Counted from the first letter of the stretch, positions 17,954 to 26,512 are shown. The stretch is 64,000 bases of DNA from Ideonella livida (GCF_010499455.1 NZ_JAAGOH010000008.1:1-64000), one strand, 5' to 3'. Notes: generated by a model from the sequence alone, not told the origin. Translations and numbers: made by a program.

Positions 17954-18601
17954 TCAGTACGGCTTGGGCACGAAGCGCAGGCGCCGCAGGCGATCGTCCT
18001 CCCAGACAAACCAGTGGATGCCGCGGTGGCCCGCTTCGAAGTTGAGGCCGCCGTAGACCACGATCAGCCGGCTGTCCGGGCGGGTGCGCCAGGGCACATC
18101 CGCGTTGTCCGTGGGCACGTCGCCCAGGTAGTTGCGGTCAATGCCCAGCAGGGCCGGCGGGTGGTGCACCGCGCCGGTCTTCAGGTCGACGATGGCCATC
18201 TCCAGGCAGGCGGTGCCGCAGCCCCAGCTGACCAGGGTGTAGTGGCCGGCAAAGACCTGGCCGCGGCGGGCGCCTTCGCGCAGGCGGGTGCGGAACTCCC
18301 GCGAGCGCGGGTGGCTGTCCACATCGGGCACGGCCCGGCGGCCCTGCCAGCGCTCGGCCGGATGGTCTTCAAACCGCGGCGCGTCGCGGGGCAGGTCGCG
18401 CCGCGTGAGGGTGATGCGGCGCAGGTCGGCCGCGGCCGAGGCCGGCGTGTCTTCGATGGTGTCGGTCGCCGCCGGCGGCGCTGAAGGGCCGGGCGCACCC
18501 GGCGCGGCAGCGCCAGGAGACGCGGCCAGCGCCAGCGACAGGGCCAGCCACAGGGCCGGGGCGGCCACGGTGTGGCGCGACAGGAGATGGGGCAAGGGCA
18601 T
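17954..18601 (-). CDS. exported protein of unknown function
   Basis: From ATG 18601 the product is 215 residues with a signal peptide: hydrophobic ALWLALSLALAASPGAAA and cleavage near residue 32. The mature part is mostly beta-rich, with FAGHYTLVSWGCGTACLEMA then IVDLKTGAVHHPP, and RLIVVYGGLNFEAGHRGIHW then FVWEDDRLRRL near the end. Two cysteines (CGTAC) could form a disulfide. I recognise no enzymatic motif; such proteins are common periplasmic unknowns. It lies convergent to the IclR gene with only 20 bp between stops. The open frame continues upstream of 18601 to 19312 but loses coding character. Confidence 0.65.
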   Translation of the reverse strand: MPLPHLLSRHTVAAPALWLALSLALAASPGAAAPGAPGPSAPPAATDTIEDTPASAAADLRRITLTRRDLPRDAPRFEDHPAERWQGRRAVPDVDSHPRSREFRTRLREGARRGQVFAGHYTLVSWGCGTACLEMAIVDLKTGAVHHPPALLGIDRNYLGDVPTDNADVPWRTRPDSRLIVVYGGLNFEAGHRGIHWFVWEDDRLRRLRFVPKPY

Positions 18602-18955
18602 GGCGTGAGGATAGGGGCAGGGCGTGGACAGGGCGTGGTCAGGGCACAGCGTGGGGCTCGCCGACCTTCTTGCCTGTATACGCCGCAGGGCGGCCGCCCA
18701 CGGCTCATGACGCCCGCACCAGCCGCATGAAACACCGCCTGGTACCCGGGCTGGGTACTGCGTGCCACAGGCGCAGCCAGGGCGCATCGCAAAGATTCGC
18801 CCCCCGGACAACCCGGGTGCAGGGGTGAGCCCGGTGGCGGCCGGCCGGGGGCTCTGCAAGACTGGCGCCGGCCCCCGGAGCCCGCCGCCGGGGAATGGAT
18901 CTTGCACGCCGCCGGCCCAGGCCACCGACGAGTGGCCCTTACCCACCCGGTCCCC
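18602..18955. other. 354-bp intergenic region before the araC-type gene
   Basis: No gene is supported here. It holds a perfect dyad GTACCC-N5-GGGTAC at 18742-18758, a plausible operator for one of the divergent genes. It also holds an 8-bp inverted repeat, CCGGGGGC (18843-18850) and GCCCCCGG (18869-18876), that could form a hairpin in the AraC transcript leader. Confidence 0.45.
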
Positions 18956-20014
18956 ATGTCGTCCACCTCTTGCCTTGCCGGCGCCGCCGTGGCGGCCGCG
19001 CCGCTGCCGCCCTGGTCGCCCCGCCAGGCCCATTGCCGTCGCCTGCAGGCCCAGGATGTGGACGAGCATGCCCAGGCCATCGGGTCCTGGGACCTGCGCT
19101 ACGACCAACTGGGCGCCGGGCGTTTCCAGGCTGGCTTTTTCGAGCTGCGGCTGCCCGGCCTGCAGGTGTTTGCCGAGCACACCCGCCAGGCGGTGCGCCA
19201 GCGCGGCAGCCTGGGCCAGGGCCGGCTGGGGGCGGCCTTCATGCGCCGTGGCCAGGGCGAGGGCAGCTGCAACGGCCAGGCTTTCGGCCATGGCGAGGTG
19301 CTGGCCTGGCATGACGCCGAGCTGGACCTGCGCACCCCCGATGGTTGCCAGCTGGCCGGGGTGGTGTTGGAGCCCGACCTGCTGCCGTCCCAGGGACTGG
19401 CCCTGCCCCGGCTCTCACAGCCCTTGAGCGGGCAGGCCGCGGCCGTGCGGCGCCTGCACCGCCTGGTGCTCGACAGCCTGGTGTTGGCGCGCCGCCTCAG
19501 CCACCGGGCCGACGTCCCGGGGGGGGCGGTTGGCCGGGCCGCCCAGTGGGCTGACGCCCTGGCGGTGGCGCAGTGGCGCGACGACCTGGTGGACGCCTGC
19601 GTGGCCGCGGTGCACCGTGCGCCCACGGTGGGCGACCCGCTGCGGGCGCAGCGCCGCGCCGCCCTGGTGGAGCGGGCCTGCGCGCGCATGCTGGCGCAGG
19701 TGGAGCAGCAGGAGAGCATCTCCCAGGTGGCCCTGTGCCAGGCGCTGGGCACCAGCGTGCGCAACCTGGCCTATGCCTTCCAGACCGTGCTGGGCCTGTC
19801 CCCGCTGGCCTGGCTGCGTGTGGTGCGCCTGGGCGAGGCGCGCCGCACCCTGCGGCGCATGGCCGCCGGGCAGGAGGCGCCGCAGAGCATCTACGCCGTG
19901 GCCACCCGCCACGGCTTCTGGCATCTGGGGCGCTTTGCGGTGGAGTACCGCCAGCAGTTCGGTGAGCGGCCCTCCGACACCCTGGGCCGTCCGGCCCGCG
20001 AACGGATCGGCTGA
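18956..20014 (+). CDS. AraC-family regulator, likely of the amine dehydrogenase operon
   Basis: From ATG 18956 the product is 352 residues. The N-terminal 220 residues are a variable sensing domain, beginning about residue 35 with QAQDVDEHAQAIGSWDLRYD and containing FFELRLPGLQVF. The C-terminal 100 residues hold two helix-turn-helix motifs: ISQVALCQALGTSVRNLAYAFQTVLGLSPLAWL and YAVATRHGFWHLGRFAVEYRQQFGERPSD. The layout resembles EutR-like activators of amine catabolism. It is immediately upstream of, and co-directional with, the aau operon (187-bp gap containing direct repeats spaced 21 bp), which makes it the probable amine-responsive activator. Direct evidence for the effector is lacking. 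Confidence 0.88.
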   Translation: MSSTSCLAGAAVAAAPLPPWSPRQAHCRRLQAQDVDEHAQAIGSWDLRYDQLGAGRFQAGFFELRLPGLQVFAEHTRQAVRQRGSLGQGRLGAAFMRRGQGEGSCNGQAFGHGEVLAWHDAELDLRTPDGCQLAGVVLEPDLLPSQGLALPRLSQPLSGQAAAVRRLHRLVLDSLVLARRLSHRADVPGGAVGRAAQWADALAVAQWRDDLVDACVAAVHRAPTVGDPLRAQRRAALVERACARMLAQVEQQESISQVALCQALGTSVRNLAYAFQTVLGLSPLAWLRVVRLGEARRTLRRMAAGQEAPQSIYAVATRHGFWHLGRFAVEYRQQFGERPSDTLGRPARERIG

Positions 20015-20104
20015 GCCCGGCGGGGCCGCGGACGCACCGGGCCGGGCCCCGGTGCACCGGGCCGTGCGCACGGGCACCCGGCTGGGGCGCGGTCTTGCCA
20101 AATC

Positions 20105-20135
20105 CGGATAACGCTTTGCGGGATGCGGACAGCGC
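20105..20135 (+). promoter_or_regulatory. direct repeats of AraC-site spacing upstream of aauB
   Basis: CGGATAACGC at 20105-20114 and CGGACAGCGC at 20126-20135 match at 8 of 10 positions and start 21 bp apart, two helical turns, as AraC-family half-sites do. They lie 67-97 bp before the aauB start. Confidence 0.45.
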
Positions 20136-20201
20136 GGCAGGCGGCTGTTTTTGAGAATTTCCGGCACGGGCCACCACGGTCCGCTCCCCGGAGATTCCCA
20201 C

Positions 20202-21398
20202 ATGCCCACCTCCCCAAGTTCACACCGTACGCCTGCGGCGCCGCCCCGCCGCCTGGCGCGCCTGCCGCAGGCCTTGGGTCTGCTGCTGGCCGCCGGCCTG
20301 GGCCTTGCCCAGGCGGAGCTGCCCGTCGAGCAGACCCGCATCGAGCCGCTGGCCCCGGCCACGCCTGAGCGGATCTACCTGACCGATCCGGTCATGCCGC
20401 ACCTGGTCGACGGCCGGGTGATCGTGATCGATGGCCAGAAGATGAAGCGCCTGGCCGTCATCGGCTCGGGCTTTTCGGCGCTCACCACCCTGTCGCCCGA
20501 CCGGCAGTGGCTGTATGTGGCCACCACCTACCACAGCCGCCTGCAGCGCGGCACCCGCACCGACGTGGTGGAGGTCTACCGCACCGACGACCTGACCTTC
20601 TCGCACGAGATCGAGATTCCGCCCAAGCATGCGCAGGGTCTGCCCATCAAGGCGCTGATGCAGACCAGCGCCGATGGCCGCTTCCTGCTCATCCAGAACG
20701 CCACGCCGGCCACCTCGGTGACGGTGGTGGACACCCAGGCGCGCAAGGTGACGGCCGAGATCGCCAACCCCGGCTGCTGGGGCGCCATCCCCTGGCCCCA
20801 AGCCAGCACGCGCTTTTCCACCGTCTGCGGTGACGGCACGCTGCAAACCTTTGACCTGAGCGCCACCGGCACCCCGGCCGGCAGCCAGCGCAGTGCCCGC
20901 TTCTTTGACCCCGACAAGGAGCCGCTGTTCATGCACTACAGCCTGCAGGGCAGCACCATGACGATGGTGGGCTTCTACGGCGCGGTGCAGCAGATCACCC
21001 TGGAGGGCGATGCCCCACGTTTTGCCACGCCCTGGAACTTCATCCGCGAGGCCGACCGCAAGCAAGGCTGGCGCCCCAGCGGCTTCCAGCTCTTTGAGGT
21101 GGTGGGCGGCCAGCTCATCGTGGGCATGCACCCGCAGGGCGCGGAGGGCACGCACAAAAACCCCGCCGAGCAGCTCTGGACGGTGGACCTGACCACCCGC
21201 ACCCGCGTGGCCCGCACGCCGGGCTTTGGCACCTTGTCCATGACCCAAACGCGTGAGGCCCAGCCCAAGCTGGTGCTGCTGAGCGCGCTGGACAACACGC
21301 TGCGCGTGCTGGACCCCGCCAAGCCCGCCACCATGGGCAAGCCGCTGCGCCACTCCGAGCCCATGGGCGAGACGCCCGTGTACCTGGAGACGCACTGA
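20202..21398 (+). CDS. aauB: aromatic amine dehydrogenase, heavy (alpha) subunit
   Basis: This is the beta-propeller subunit of a periplasmic TTQ enzyme that oxidises primary amines to aldehydes and ammonia. ATG 20202 follows a GGAG. The 398-residue product has a signal sequence ending near the AQA at residues 37-39, then the propeller start RIYLTDPVMPHLVDGRVIVI. Repeated blades include LTTLSPDRQWLYVATTYHSR, RGTRTDVVEVYRTDDLTFSHEIEIP, and the terminal LSALDNTLRVLDPAKP. Family length is about 390-430. The stop overlaps the aauE ATG. Downstream aauE, aauD and aauA complete the standard order of aau/mau clusters. The light-chain sequence makes an aromatic amine dehydrogenase more likely than methylamine dehydrogenase. 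Confidence 0.9.
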   Translation: MPTSPSSHRTPAAPPRRLARLPQALGLLLAAGLGLAQAELPVEQTRIEPLAPATPERIYLTDPVMPHLVDGRVIVIDGQKMKRLAVIGSGFSALTTLSPDRQWLYVATTYHSRLQRGTRTDVVEVYRTDDLTFSHEIEIPPKHAQGLPIKALMQTSADGRFLLIQNATPATSVTVVDTQARKVTAEIANPGCWGAIPWPQASTRFSTVCGDGTLQTFDLSATGTPAGSQRSARFFDPDKEPLFMHYSLQGSTMTMVGFYGAVQQITLEGDAPRFATPWNFIREADRKQGWRPSGFQLFEVVGGQLIVGMHPQGAEGTHKNPAEQLWTVDLTTRTRVARTPGFGTLSMTQTREAQPKLVLLSALDNTLRVLDPAKPATMGKPLRHSEPMGETPVYLETH

Positions 21399-21952
21399 TG
21401 GCCGCCGAGCTCATCACCCTCGACCCCGTGCTCGGCCACGCCGCCGCCGCCAGCGTGGGCGCGGTGCTGCTGACCGGGGCGTGGGCCAAGTTGAAGGATG
21501 TGGCGCTGTTCCGCGCCGCGCTCGACAACTACCGCCTGCTGCCCGATGCCGCCCTGGCCCCCGCCGCGCTGGCGCTGCCGCTGCTGGAGGCCGCCGCCGG
21601 CGCCCTGCTGCTGCCGCTGTCCACCCGGGCGTTGGGCGCCGTGCTGGCCCTGGCCCTGCTGGCCCTGGTGACCGCGGCCGTGGCCCTGCGCCTGGCCCGT
21701 GGCGCCGGCCGCATGGACTGCGGCTGCGGCGGCAGCACCGAGGTGCCGCTCTCGCGCGGCCTGCTGGCCCGCAACGTGGTGCTCATGGCCGTCACCGCCC
21801 TGGCCGCGCTGCCCGCCGGCGACCGGCCCACCGTGTGGCTGGATGCCGTGGCCGCCCTGCTCACCACCCTGTTTGCCCTGGGCCTGTACCACGCCGCCAA
21901 CCTGTGGCTGGCCCATCAACCCAAGCTTCTTGAACTGAGGAACGCCCCATGA
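21398..21952 (+). CDS. aauE: amine dehydrogenase maturation membrane protein (MauE-like)
   Basis: MauE and AauE are inner-membrane proteins needed, with MauD, for disulfide formation and stability of the light chain; they are related to DoxX/VKOR-like redox proteins. The 184-residue product has four hydrophobic segments (about 12-30, 52-70, 78-98, 125-160). A MDCGCGG motif near residue 107, containing the presumed redox cysteine pair, lies between the third and fourth. It overlaps aauB by 1 bp and aauD by 4 bp, so the operon is translationally coupled. Confidence 0.88.
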   Translation: MAAELITLDPVLGHAAAASVGAVLLTGAWAKLKDVALFRAALDNYRLLPDAALAPAALALPLLEAAAGALLLPLSTRALGAVLALALLALVTAAVALRLARGAGRMDCGCGGSTEVPLSRGLLARNVVLMAVTALAALPAGDRPTVWLDAVAALLTTLFALGLYHAANLWLAHQPKLLELRNAP

Positions 21953-22587
21953 CCGATGCCCTCGTCGTCTCCAACATCGTGCTCTGGGGGGCCGTGCTGG
22001 CCCTGCTGGTGGCGGTGATCGCCCTGTCCCGCCAAATCGGCATCCTGTATGAGCGCGTGGCCCCCATGGGCGCGCTGATGATGGACACCGGCCCCAAGGT
22101 GGGCGAAGCCGCCCCCGTGTTCGACCTGCCCAGCCTGGGCGGCGGTCACGTCACCGTGGGTGGCCCGGCCGCCCGCAGCACGCTGCTGTTCTTCCTCTCG
22201 CCCACCTGCCCGGTGTGCAAGAAGCTGCTGCCGGTGCTGCAGTCGATCCATGCGGCCGAGCGCCAGACGCTCAACCTGGTGTTCGCCTCCGACGGCGAGA
22301 CGCCCGAGCACGCCGAGTTCCGCCAGCGTGCCGGCCTGGGCGCCTTCCCCTACGTGCTGTCGGCCGAGCTGGGCATGACCTGGCGCATCAGCAAGCTGCC
22401 CTATGCGGTGCTCATCGACGAGCGCGGCATTGTGCGTGGCAAGGGCCTGGTGAACAGCCGCGAGCAGATCGACAGCCTCTTTGCCGCCCGCGACATGGGC
22501 CTGACCTCGGTGCAGGAGTACATGGACCGCAAGATCGCCGCCCACGCCGGGCATGACCACGCATTCGCTCACAAGGAGGCCGCATGA
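21949..22587 (+). CDS. aauD: amine dehydrogenase maturation thioredoxin-like protein (MauD-like)
   Basis: The 212-residue protein has an N-terminal membrane anchor (about residues 5-27) and a periplasmic thioredoxin-like domain with the active site SPTCPVCKK (Cys87 and Cys90) and cis-proline region ISKLPYAVLIDERG. MauD-type proteins isomerise or form the many disulfides of the light chain. A histidine-rich C-terminus, HAGHDHAFAH, is unusual and might bind metal. It overlaps both neighbours by 4 bp. Confidence 0.92.
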   Translation: MTDALVVSNIVLWGAVLALLVAVIALSRQIGILYERVAPMGALMMDTGPKVGEAAPVFDLPSLGGGHVTVGGPAARSTLLFFLSPTCPVCKKLLPVLQSIHAAERQTLNLVFASDGETPEHAEFRQRAGLGAFPYVLSAELGMTWRISKLPYAVLIDERGIVRGKGLVNSREQIDSLFAARDMGLTSVQEYMDRKIAAHAGHDHAFAHKEAA

Positions 22588-23132
22588 ACGCGCTCTGGAA
22601 CTGGCTGGACCGCGCCGCTGAGCGCCGTGCCCGCCGCCTGGCCCAAACCACCTCGCGCCGCAGCCTGCTGGTGGGCGTGGGCAAGACCCTGGTGGCCTCG
22701 GCCTTCACGCTGCCAGTGCTGCCGTTTGACCGCACCGGCCAGGCGCTGGCCGCCGGGGGCGGCCACGGCGCGGCCGCCAAGAAGAAGGGCGCCCCCACCG
22801 ACACCGACTGCGACTACTGGCGCTACTGCTCGGTGGACGGTTTTCTGTGTTCCTGCTGCGGCGGCTCGGCCACCAGCTGCCCGCCGGGCAGCACGGCGTC
22901 CAAGGTGGCCTGGGTGGGCACCTGCCTGAACCCGGCCGACGGCAAGAACTACCTGGTCAGCTACACCGACTGCTGCGGCCGCACACCCTGCGGCTCCTGC
23001 TTCTGCAACACCAACCACGGCGACCGGCCGGGCTACCGCCTGGGTGTGCACAACGACGTGAACTGGTGCATGGCCAACGACAGCTCGGTGTACCACTGCA
23101 CCGTGTCCGTCATCGTCGGGGTGGCCGACTGA
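22584..23132 (+). CDS. aauA: aromatic amine dehydrogenase, light (beta) subunit, TTQ-bearing
   Basis: The 182-residue precursor has a twin-arginine signal (TSRRSLLVGVGKTL, residues 23-36), as expected for this folded, cofactor-bearing subunit. The mature part has 14 cysteines, beginning with CDYWRYCSVDGFLCSCCGG. The two tryptophans that become tryptophan tryptophylquinone are Trp110 (VAWVGTC) and Trp161 (HNDVNWCMAN). Their 51-residue spacing equals that of Trp57 and Trp108 in methylamine dehydrogenase. SCCGG, CPPGST and HNDVNWCMAN match aromatic amine dehydrogenase better than methylamine dehydrogenase. The N-terminal linker before CDYW is short. Gene order BEDA and coupling to the two following cytochrome genes support function. 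Confidence 0.95.
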   Translation: MNALWNWLDRAAERRARRLAQTTSRRSLLVGVGKTLVASAFTLPVLPFDRTGQALAAGGGHGAAAKKKGAPTDTDCDYWRYCSVDGFLCSCCGGSATSCPPGSTASKVAWVGTCLNPADGKNYLVSYTDCCGRTPCGSCFCNTNHGDRPGYRLGVHNDVNWCMANDSSVYHCTVSVIVGVAD

Positions 23133-23653
23133 TGGGCGCCCGGTCACGCTTGGGTCCGCGCCGCTGGCGCGGTCTCTCGGCTGGGCTGGGCCTGGCCGCC
23201 CTGTGCGCCGGCGGGGGGGTGCCCGCCGCCGCCCAGCCCGCCCTGGTGCCGGCCTCCCCCCAAGCGTTGGCGCGGGGAGCCGAGGTGTTTGGCGGCGTCT
23301 GCTTGGCCTGCCACGGCGCCCAGGGGCAGGGCACCGCCGGCCTGGCCCCGGCGTTGGCCGGGCCCCTGGCGCCGGCCTTGGCCAGTGCGGAAGGCCGAGG
23401 CTACGTGCTGCGCGTGCTGCTGCACGGCCTGAGCGGGCGCATCGTCTCGCAAGGCCAAACCTTCATGGGGGCCATGCCCGCACAAAGCAACTTCCATGAC
23501 GAAGACCTGGCCGCCGTGGGCGCCCACCTGGCGCGGCTCAATGGGCTGGAGGGGGCGCCGTTCACCGCCACCGAGGTGGCCACTGCGCGGGCAGAACGGC
23601 CCGCACCCACCCACAAGGCCCTGCGCGAGCTGCGCGCCAAGGTGATGCCATGA
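23132..23653 (+). CDS. periplasmic monohaem cytochrome c
   Basis: The 173-residue product has a signal peptide (hydrophobic about 13-34, ending near AAAQ) and one haem-binding motif CLACH at residues 57-61. Possible distal methionines are in FMGAMP near residues 112-115. It resembles the cytochrome c class I/c551-552 type. Its ATG overlaps the aauA stop (TGATG) and its end overlaps the next cytochrome by 4 bp. It is a strong candidate for electron acceptor from the TTQ enzyme, taking the place of the azurin or amicyanin gene found with some other amine dehydrogenases. A role in TTQ biogenesis is also conceivable because no mauG-type dihaem gene is in the window. Confidence 0.9.
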   Translation: MGARSRLGPRRWRGLSAGLGLAALCAGGGVPAAAQPALVPASPQALARGAEVFGGVCLACHGAQGQGTAGLAPALAGPLAPALASAEGRGYVLRVLLHGLSGRIVSQGQTFMGAMPAQSNFHDEDLAAVGAHLARLNGLEGAPFTATEVATARAERPAPTHKALRELRAKVMP

Positions 23654-24186
23654 GGCCGCCCCGCCACCTGCGCCCGTTGCTGCTGGCGCTGTGTGCCGCC
23701 GTGGCCGGCGCCACCGGCGTGGCTGGGGCCCTGGCGGCCCCCGAGGTGCCGCCCAGCGTGCCGCCCCCGGCACCGGCCGGGGCACAGGCGGTGGCCCCCG
23801 CCCTGGCGCTCACCCCCCGTCAGGTGGCGCAGTCCCGCCTGCACTACATGCAGCACTGCATGGGCTGCCACCTGGCCGACGGCAGCGGCGCGCCTGACAA
23901 GGGCATTCCCAGCATGCAAGGCGCGCTGGGGCGCTTTCTGGCCGTGCCTGGCGGGCGCGAGTTCATCGTGCAGGTGCCCGGCGTGATGAATGCCGCGCTG
24001 ACCGATGCCGAAGTGGCCCAGCTCATGAACTGGCTGCTGCCCCAGGTGTCCGTCAGCACGTTGCCGCCGGACACCGCGGCCTACACCGCCGCCGAAATCT
24101 CCCGCCTGCGCCAAACCCGGCCGCTGGACGTGCCGGCTGCCCGCGCCGCCCTGGTGGCGCAGTGGGCGGTGGAGGTGGCGCGCTGA
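23650..24186 (+). CDS. second monohaem cytochrome c of the amine dehydrogenase operon
   Basis: The 178-residue product has a signal peptide (about 1-30), a proline/alanine-rich linker (31-52) and one CMGCH motif at residues 70-74 in YMQHCMGCHLADGSGAPDKGIP. No second CxxCH is present. It overlaps the first cytochrome by 4 bp, so six genes from aauB on form a single coupled unit. Downstream, the GC-rich inverted repeat GGGCGGCG (24193-24200) and CGCCGCCC (24213-24220) may terminate the transcript before the convergent NIPSNAP gene. Confidence 0.9.
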   Translation: MRPPRHLRPLLLALCAAVAGATGVAGALAAPEVPPSVPPPAPAGAQAVAPALALTPRQVAQSRLHYMQHCMGCHLADGSGAPDKGIPSMQGALGRFLAVPGGREFIVQVPGVMNAALTDAEVAQLMNWLLPQVSVSTLPPDTAAYTAAEISRLRQTRPLDVPAARAALVAQWAVEVAR

Positions 24187-24228
24187 GCCGTGGGGCGGCG
24201 GGCACCGCGGCGCGCCGCCCGGTCCCAC

Positions 24229-24870
24229 TCACCTCAACGGCGAAAACGGCAGCGGCACGCACAGCTGCGAGTGCATCTTGGCCAGTGAGGCCGGGCCGCC
24301 CTTGGGGGGCCAGATGCCTGTTTGCACGGCCTCGCCGCGGATGCGGGCGCGTTCGTCCAGGCTGGCGTAGGCCCAGATGTTGAGAAAGCGCGGTTGCTCG
24401 CCGCCGTCCAGCGCGGTGAAGGCGCCCACAAAGGGGGAGAGCGCTTCGCGGGCCGGAATGGCCTCTTCCCAGGCAGCAATGGTTTGCGCGAGCAGGCCGG
24501 TTTTCAGGCCGTAGGTGCGCAGCTCGTACCACTTGCCCAGCTCGGCCGGGGCCGGCTTGGGGAGGAAGGGGAAGCGTTTGTAGGCGCCGGACTTCAGGCT
24601 CACCAGCCACTCGGCGCAGCCCAGCGGGTTGGTGGCCAGCAGCAGGTGCTCACGCGCGGCGGCCAGGGCGTTGGCATCGGCAAACTCGCGCAGGATCTGC
24701 ACCTGGCTCAGGTCGCCAAAGTCAGAGGCCCAGGCGCCCACCAGGGTGCCGCCGGCGGCGGGCAGGTGGTCTTGCAAGGCGGCATAGACCTTGGCGTTGC
24801 TGAAGACGGCGATCTCCAGCGTGGTGAGTTCGTAGACGGTGGGGTCGGTGGACTGGACGGGGGTGGCCAT
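24229..24870 (-). CDS. NIPSNAP-family protein
   Basis: NIPSNAP proteins have ferredoxin-like alpha-beta barrel repeats, and their catalytic roles are mostly unknown; in bacteria they often sit in catabolic clusters. The 213-residue product shows two such repeats: YELTTLEIAVFSNAKVYAAL with LVGAWASDFGDLSQVQILRE, and YELRTYGLKTGLLAQTIAAW with LNIWAYASLDERARIR. It is the last gene of a four-gene minus-strand operon, 57 bp after the CoA-transferase. Confidence 0.85.
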   Translation of the reverse strand: MATPVQSTDPTVYELTTLEIAVFSNAKVYAALQDHLPAAGGTLVGAWASDFGDLSQVQILREFADANALAAAREHLLLATNPLGCAEWLVSLKSGAYKRFPFLPKPAPAELGKWYELRTYGLKTGLLAQTIAAWEEAIPAREALSPFVGAFTALDGGEQPRFLNIWAYASLDERARIRGEAVQTGIWPPKGGPASLAKMHSQLCVPLPFSPLR

Positions 24871-24927
24871 GCGGGCTCCGGGGGGGGCAAAGGAGGAATG
24901 GGCTCAACGGCGCTTTCAACGGCGCGT

Positions 24928-26502
24928 TCAACGACGGTTCGTCAGCGCGCCCAGCCCGTCGTCCTCACGCCGGTAGTGCGAGGCGGGCAGCACGCGCAGG
25001 TCAGGCGCGATGCGGGGGGCAAAGTCCATCTGGTCCAGGATGTCGCGCTGCAGGTCAATGCCCGGGGCGATTTCAAACAGCTCCAGCCCTTCGCGGGTCA
25101 GGCGGAAGCTGCCGCGTTCGGTCAGGTAGAGCGCGGTTTGGCCGCGCTCCAGGCTTTGCGGGCCGCTGAAGGTGACTTGGTCCACCTGCTGCACCAGCTT
25201 GTTCACGGCGCCTTGGCGCAGCACGCGCATCTGCCCGTCGCCGGTGGCCAGCTGCACGCCCTTGGCCGCGAAGGTGCCGCAGAACACCACGGTGCGGGCG
25301 TTTTGGGCGATGTCGATGAAGCCGCCGGGGCCCACCGTGAGCCCACCCAGGCGCGACACGTTCACGTTGCCGGCGGCGTCCAGCTCGCCAAACCCCAAGA
25401 AGGCCAGGTCCAGGCCGCCGCCGCCGTAAAAGTCGAACTGCGTGGGCGCGTCCAGCATGGCGCTGGCGTTGCGGGCGTAGCCAAAGAGCACGCCATCCAG
25501 CAGGCTGCCGCCGTAGGTGCCGTGCTCAATGGTTTGGTAGATGCGGTGCAGCTCGCCGCGGCGCACCACCAGCTTGGCCACGGCGTCGGGGATGCCCACG
25601 CCGTAGTTCACCACTGCGCCTTCAAACAGCTCGCAGGCGGCACGGCGTGCCACCGCTTGGCGCTCGTCAAACTCGCCCAGCTCGGGCAGCGCCTCGGCGG
25701 CGCGCTCGGCGCCCGTCAGCTCGCCGGAGAGGCTGGGGTCAAAGGGGATGTCATAGCTGGTGCGCTGCTCAGGGTCCACCACCACGGCGTCCACCCAGGC
25801 GGCGGGGATGCGCACCTCACGCGCCTTGAGCGCGCCGCGTGGCAGCTTTTCTTTGACCTGCACGATGACGGTGCCGCCGCTGGTGCGGGCGGCCAGCGCG
25901 ATGTGTGCGGCGTCCAGGTTGGCGGCCTCGTGCTCCAAGCTGATGTTGCCGTCTTCATCGGCGGCCGAGGCGCGCACCAGCGCCACGTCCACCGGGTAGG
26001 GCTTGTAGCGCAGGTACTCGCGGCCCTCCACCTGCACCACCTCGGCCAAGTCGTCTTGGGCCGCCTCGTTCATGCGGCCGCCGCCTTGGCGCGGGTCGCA
26101 CACGGTGCCCAGGCCCACATGGGTGAACAGGCCCGGCCGCCCGGCGCCAATCTCACGGAACAGTTGCGAGGACACACCGCCGGGCAGGATGTAGGCCTCG
26201 ATCTTGTTCTCGCGCGCCAGCTGCTGCATGCGTGGGCTCCACACCCAATGGCCGCCCACCACCTTGCGCACCAGGCCCTCGTGGGCAAAGCAGTTCATGC
26301 CGCGTGAGCCCTTGTCACCAATGCCCAGGGCGTGCACCACCGTCAGCGCCCGGGGCGCTTGCGTGGCCAGAAAGCGGCGCTCCACCGCTTGAAACAGCGT
26401 GGTGGCCTCCATCAGGCCACCACCGCCACCCATCAGGGCCACGGTGTCGCCATCGCGGATCAGGGCCGCGGCCTCATCGGCGGAGATGAATTTGTTCTTC
26501 AT
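24928..26502 (-). CDS. acyl-CoA:acetate/3-ketoacid CoA-transferase (fused alpha-beta, class I)
   Basis: The 524-residue product joins the two halves that are separate in AtoD/AtoA, as in propionate CoA-transferases. The N-terminal half has FISADEAAALIRDGDTVALMGGGGGL and INCFAHEGLV-like substrate segments. The C-terminal half has VNYGVGIPDAVAKLV and YQTIEHGTYGG with the probable catalytic glutamate. It moves CoA between acetyl-CoA or succinyl-CoA and a carboxylic acid. It lies 10 bp after an acyl-CoA dehydrogenase gene, consistent with activation of the acid that the dehydrogenase then oxidises. Confidence 0.9.
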   Translation of the reverse strand: MKNKFISADEAAALIRDGDTVALMGGGGGLMEATTLFQAVERRFLATQAPRALTVVHALGIGDKGSRGMNCFAHEGLVRKVVGGHWVWSPRMQQLARENKIEAYILPGGVSSQLFREIGAGRPGLFTHVGLGTVCDPRQGGGRMNEAAQDDLAEVVQVEGREYLRYKPYPVDVALVRASAADEDGNISLEHEAANLDAAHIALAARTSGGTVIVQVKEKLPRGALKAREVRIPAAWVDAVVVDPEQRTSYDIPFDPSLSGELTGAERAAEALPELGEFDERQAVARRAACELFEGAVVNYGVGIPDAVAKLVVRRGELHRIYQTIEHGTYGGSLLDGVLFGYARNASAMLDAPTQFDFYGGGGLDLAFLGFGELDAAGNVNVSRLGGLTVGPGGFIDIAQNARTVVFCGTFAAKGVQLATGDGQMRVLRQGAVNKLVQQVDQVTFSGPQSLERGQTALYLTERGSFRLTREGLELFEIAPGIDLQRDILDQMDFAPRIAPDLRVLPASHYRREDDGLGALTNRR

Positions 26503-26512
26503 GGCGCCGGCC

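Noticed and set aside
20202-24186. Calling the operon methylamine dehydrogenase (mau)
   Set aside because: The light chain has SCCGG, CPPGST and HNDVNWCMAN like the aromatic enzyme, and no mauF, mauG or amicyanin gene is present.
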